7,013 nucleotides of DNA from Silvimonas sp. (GTDB lineage Bacteria; Pseudomonadota; Gammaproteobacteria; Burkholderiales; Chitinibacteraceae): the NCBI GenBank assembly GCA_030151005.1, contig JASLES010000121.1, positions 1-7,013 on the forward strand, written 5' to 3'. This document shows, piece by piece, positions 5,626 to 7,013 of the stretch. The position numbers and the translations under genes are program-made. Every line of letters begins with the position of its first letter. Position 1 is the stretch's first letter. The notes under the pieces were generated by a model. The model did no database searches, had not been told where the DNA came from, and was given only the letters and a program-made list of their open reading frames with translations.

Positions 5626-6216
5626 TTACCCCCGCGCCAGCAAAAACCCCTGTGCATGGGCCAGTACCTCTGGCCAGAAAGCCAGAAAATCCGCCTCAAA
5701 CTCAGTGTATTTCTCCAGCAGCTCTTCCCCGCCCCCACCCAACAGGTTGGGCTGACTAAGCCGGTGGGCGGCCATGCCGTTGATGGCACCACAAATCGCC
5801 TCTGGCTGGCGATAAGACGTCAGCCAGTCATTGCGCGTCATATTGGGCAGAATCTGCGCCAGGCGCGGCGGTAGCAGTGCGCTGTTTTGCGCAAACAAGG
5901 CGTAGGTATCGTGGGCAAAATCCGGTAACGCATCGCGGCCAAACTCGGCCCAGTGTGTCGCCAGAAAATGGTCGTAAAACATATCGATCATGATCCCGGA
6001 ATAACGTCGCCGCGCATGGCTCACCCTGGCCCTGCTGGCCAGAAAAACCGGGTGTGCATCGGTAAAGACGTCAATACTGCGATGCAGGGCAACACCATCT
6101 GCCACCGGCGGGGGCAACACACCCGGTAACGGGCCTTTGACAAAATCGCCCAGCATGGCGCCCAGACGATATGCCGGTGCAGGGCCAGCCAGCAAAACGT
6201 GGGCGAGGTAATTCAT
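5626..6216 (-). CDS. acpH: Acyl-carrier-protein phosphodiesterase AcpH (DUF479)
   Basis: AcpH hydrolyses the 4'-phosphopantetheine group from holo-ACP, giving apo-ACP, and thus takes part in turnover of the ACP prosthetic group. The 196 residues align with E. coli AcpH (193 aa) end to end: MNYLAH at the start, LGDFVKG with Asp24, LHRSIDVFTDAHP (44-56), IDMFYDHFLATHW (77-89), the NGMA segment, and the C-terminal FEADFLAFWPEV. These acidic and His residues fit the HD-like metal-binding fold known for the family. The frame extends ten codons further upstream to a TTG at 6246, but MNYLAH at 6216 is the conserved family start; the Shine-Dalgarno is weak. The gene is convergent to udg and divergent from the DUF2459-type gene. 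No close partner gene lies with it on the minus strand in this window. Confidence 0.93.
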   Translation of the reverse strand: MNYLAHVLLAGPAPAYRLGAMLGDFVKGPLPGVLPPPVADGVALHRSIDVFTDAHPVFLASRARVSHARRRYSGIMIDMFYDHFLATHWAEFGRDALPDFAHDTYALFAQNSALLPPRLAQILPNMTRNDWLTSYRQPEAICGAINGMAAHRLSQPNLLGGGGEELLEKYTEFEADFLAFWPEVLAHAQGFLLARG

Positions 6217-6310
6217 GGTGTGACCAGGACAGAGTTGATACAACAACAGATCAGGCCATGCGCCTTACATATCAAGCACCGCCATATTGCGATCTCCGGA
6301 AAGCCAGACC
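6217..6310. promoter_or_regulatory. Divergent intergenic region between acpH and the DUF2459-type gene
   Basis: The 94 bases must carry the start signals of both genes if neither is read from further away. On the plus strand TTGATA (6235-6240, 5 of 6 to -35) has no good -10 at 16-18 bases. On the minus strand TTGATA (6276-6271) likewise has no good -10 partner. A short GTTG-ATA-CAAC inverted repeat lies at 6234-6244. No promoter can be assigned with confidence. Confidence 0.3.
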
Positions 6311-7013
6311 ATGCCCTCTCCTGCTGTGGACATCCGCCCAGCACCCAAACCACGCCGGATGCCGTGGCTACTGCAGGCCATCCTGTTTCTGGTCGCGGGC
6401 CTGGTGCTGGCCGTCGGCTTGTATTTGCTGGCCGCGCTAGTACTGGGTGTCTTGCCCAAACACCGCGACGGCCAGCCCGCTGACGCCGCGATTGTGATCT
6501 ACCTGGAAACCAACGGCGTGCACACCGACTTGCTGCTGCCCGCCCGCAACGAGGTCGTCGACTGGACCCGCTGGTTTGCGCCCCGGCACAATCGCAGCGG
6601 CCAGACGCCCGCAGTGGCCAATGCCATGGCCATTGGTTGGGGTGATCGCCAGTTCTATCTGGATACCCCTACCTGGGCCGATCTGAAGCTGGCGACCGCA
6701 CTCAACGCCCTGACGGGGCGCGATACCACGTTGTTGCATGTATCCTGGGGGCCAATGCCCGTTGCGGCCAATTCGCAGCGCATAGCCTTGCGGCTCAGCG
6801 TGGACAACTATCGGCGTCTGGTCGATTACATTGAACAGAGCGCCCGCCTTGATGCGCAAAATCAGACGATCTGGCTAACGGGCCGCGGTTACGGCCAGGA
6901 CGATGCGTTTTATGAGGCCACTGGCCATTACTCGCTCTTCACCACCTGCAATGAGTGGGTGCGCGCAGGGCTGGATGTCGCCCACGTTCGTGTTCCCTGG
7001 TGGTCGCCGTTCG
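6311..7013 (+). CDS. DUF2459/TIGR02117 family membrane-anchored protein, partial (3' end outside the window)
   Basis: The frame stays open from the ATG at 6311 to the right edge, 234 codons without a stop, so the C-terminus is missing. Residues 1-18 are Pro/Arg-rich. Residues about 19-48 form one hydrophobic membrane segment, after which PKHRDGQPAD leads into the family core, probably on the periplasmic side. Family motifs follow in order: IYLETNGVHTDLLLP (63-77), DWTRWF (84-89), IGWGDRQFYLDTPTW (108-122), LLHVSWGP (141-148) and YSLFTTCNEWVRAGL (207-221). The family has no established biochemical function. His71 and Cys213 sit in the best-conserved motifs and could be catalytic, but that is inference. 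An alternative start is Met17, though it would leave only a short positive stretch before the membrane segment. A weak CGGA lies 10 bases before the ATG. The gene is divergent from acpH. Confidence 0.88.
   Translation, partial: MPSPAVDIRPAPKPRRMPWLLQAILFLVAGLVLAVGLYLLAALVLGVLPKHRDGQPADAAIVIYLETNGVHTDLLLPARNEVVDWTRWFAPRHNRSGQTPAVANAMAIGWGDRQFYLDTPTWADLKLATALNALTGRDTTLLHVSWGPMPVAANSQRIALRLSVDNYRRLVDYIEQSARLDAQNQTIWLTGRGYGQDDAFYEATGHYSLFTTCNEWVRAGLDVAHVRVPWWSPF

Noticed and set aside
5361..5874. Open frames of about 143-151 codons on both strands over the udg-acpH gap
   Set aside because: They run through the palindromic repeat block and into acpH, have no ribosome binding site, and the translated words are those I associate with spurious proteins predicted from dispersed repeats.
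6171..6483. Short plus-strand frames over the acpH start region
   Set aside because: They overlap the acpH beginning and lie in a different frame from the DUF2459-type gene, whose motifs are unmistakable.
6437..6859. 140-codon minus-strand frame opposite the DUF2459-type gene
   Set aside because: It is the reverse shadow of the family core and has no recognisable domain.

Overview
The window looks like ordinary chromosome from a moderately GC-rich betaproteobacterium. The order tsaB-rimI-family 4 uracil-DNA glycosylase, the style of the proteins and the codon use point to the Neisseriales, probably something near the Chromobacteriaceae. This assignment is an inference from sequence style and was not searched.

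Layout from left to right: (1) the last 705 codons of the disaggregase gene clpB, cut by the left edge and closed by a strong intrinsic terminator; (2) a small two-gene unit with its own candidate promoter, encoding a GNAT acetyltransferase and a zinc-binding GFA/CENP-V-type protein; (3) a tightly packed operon tsaB-rimI-udg with a 4-base and a 1-base overlap and a candidate extended -10 promoter; (4) a 373-base gap without a gene, dense in palindromes and short direct repeats, including a probable REP element; (5) acpH (acyl-carrier-protein phosphodiesterase) on the minus strand, convergent to udg; (6) divergent from acpH, a membrane-anchored DUF2459/TIGR02117-type protein that runs off the right edge with 234 codons visible.

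Most of the window is housekeeping. ClpB rescues aggregated proteins. TsaB supports t6A modification of tRNA, RimI acetylates ribosomal protein S18, and the glycosylase removes uracil from DNA. AcpH recycles the phosphopantetheine arm of acyl carrier protein. The roles of the GNAT, GFA and DUF2459 proteins are not fixed by the sequence.

I see no defence system, phage, integron, CRISPR array, tRNA or rRNA, and no convincing undescribed multi-gene system. The two places most worth a second look are the palindromic block between the convergent genes udg and acpH, and the His/Cys pair of the DUF2459 protein, which resembles the active-site arrangement of permuted papain-like enzymes.
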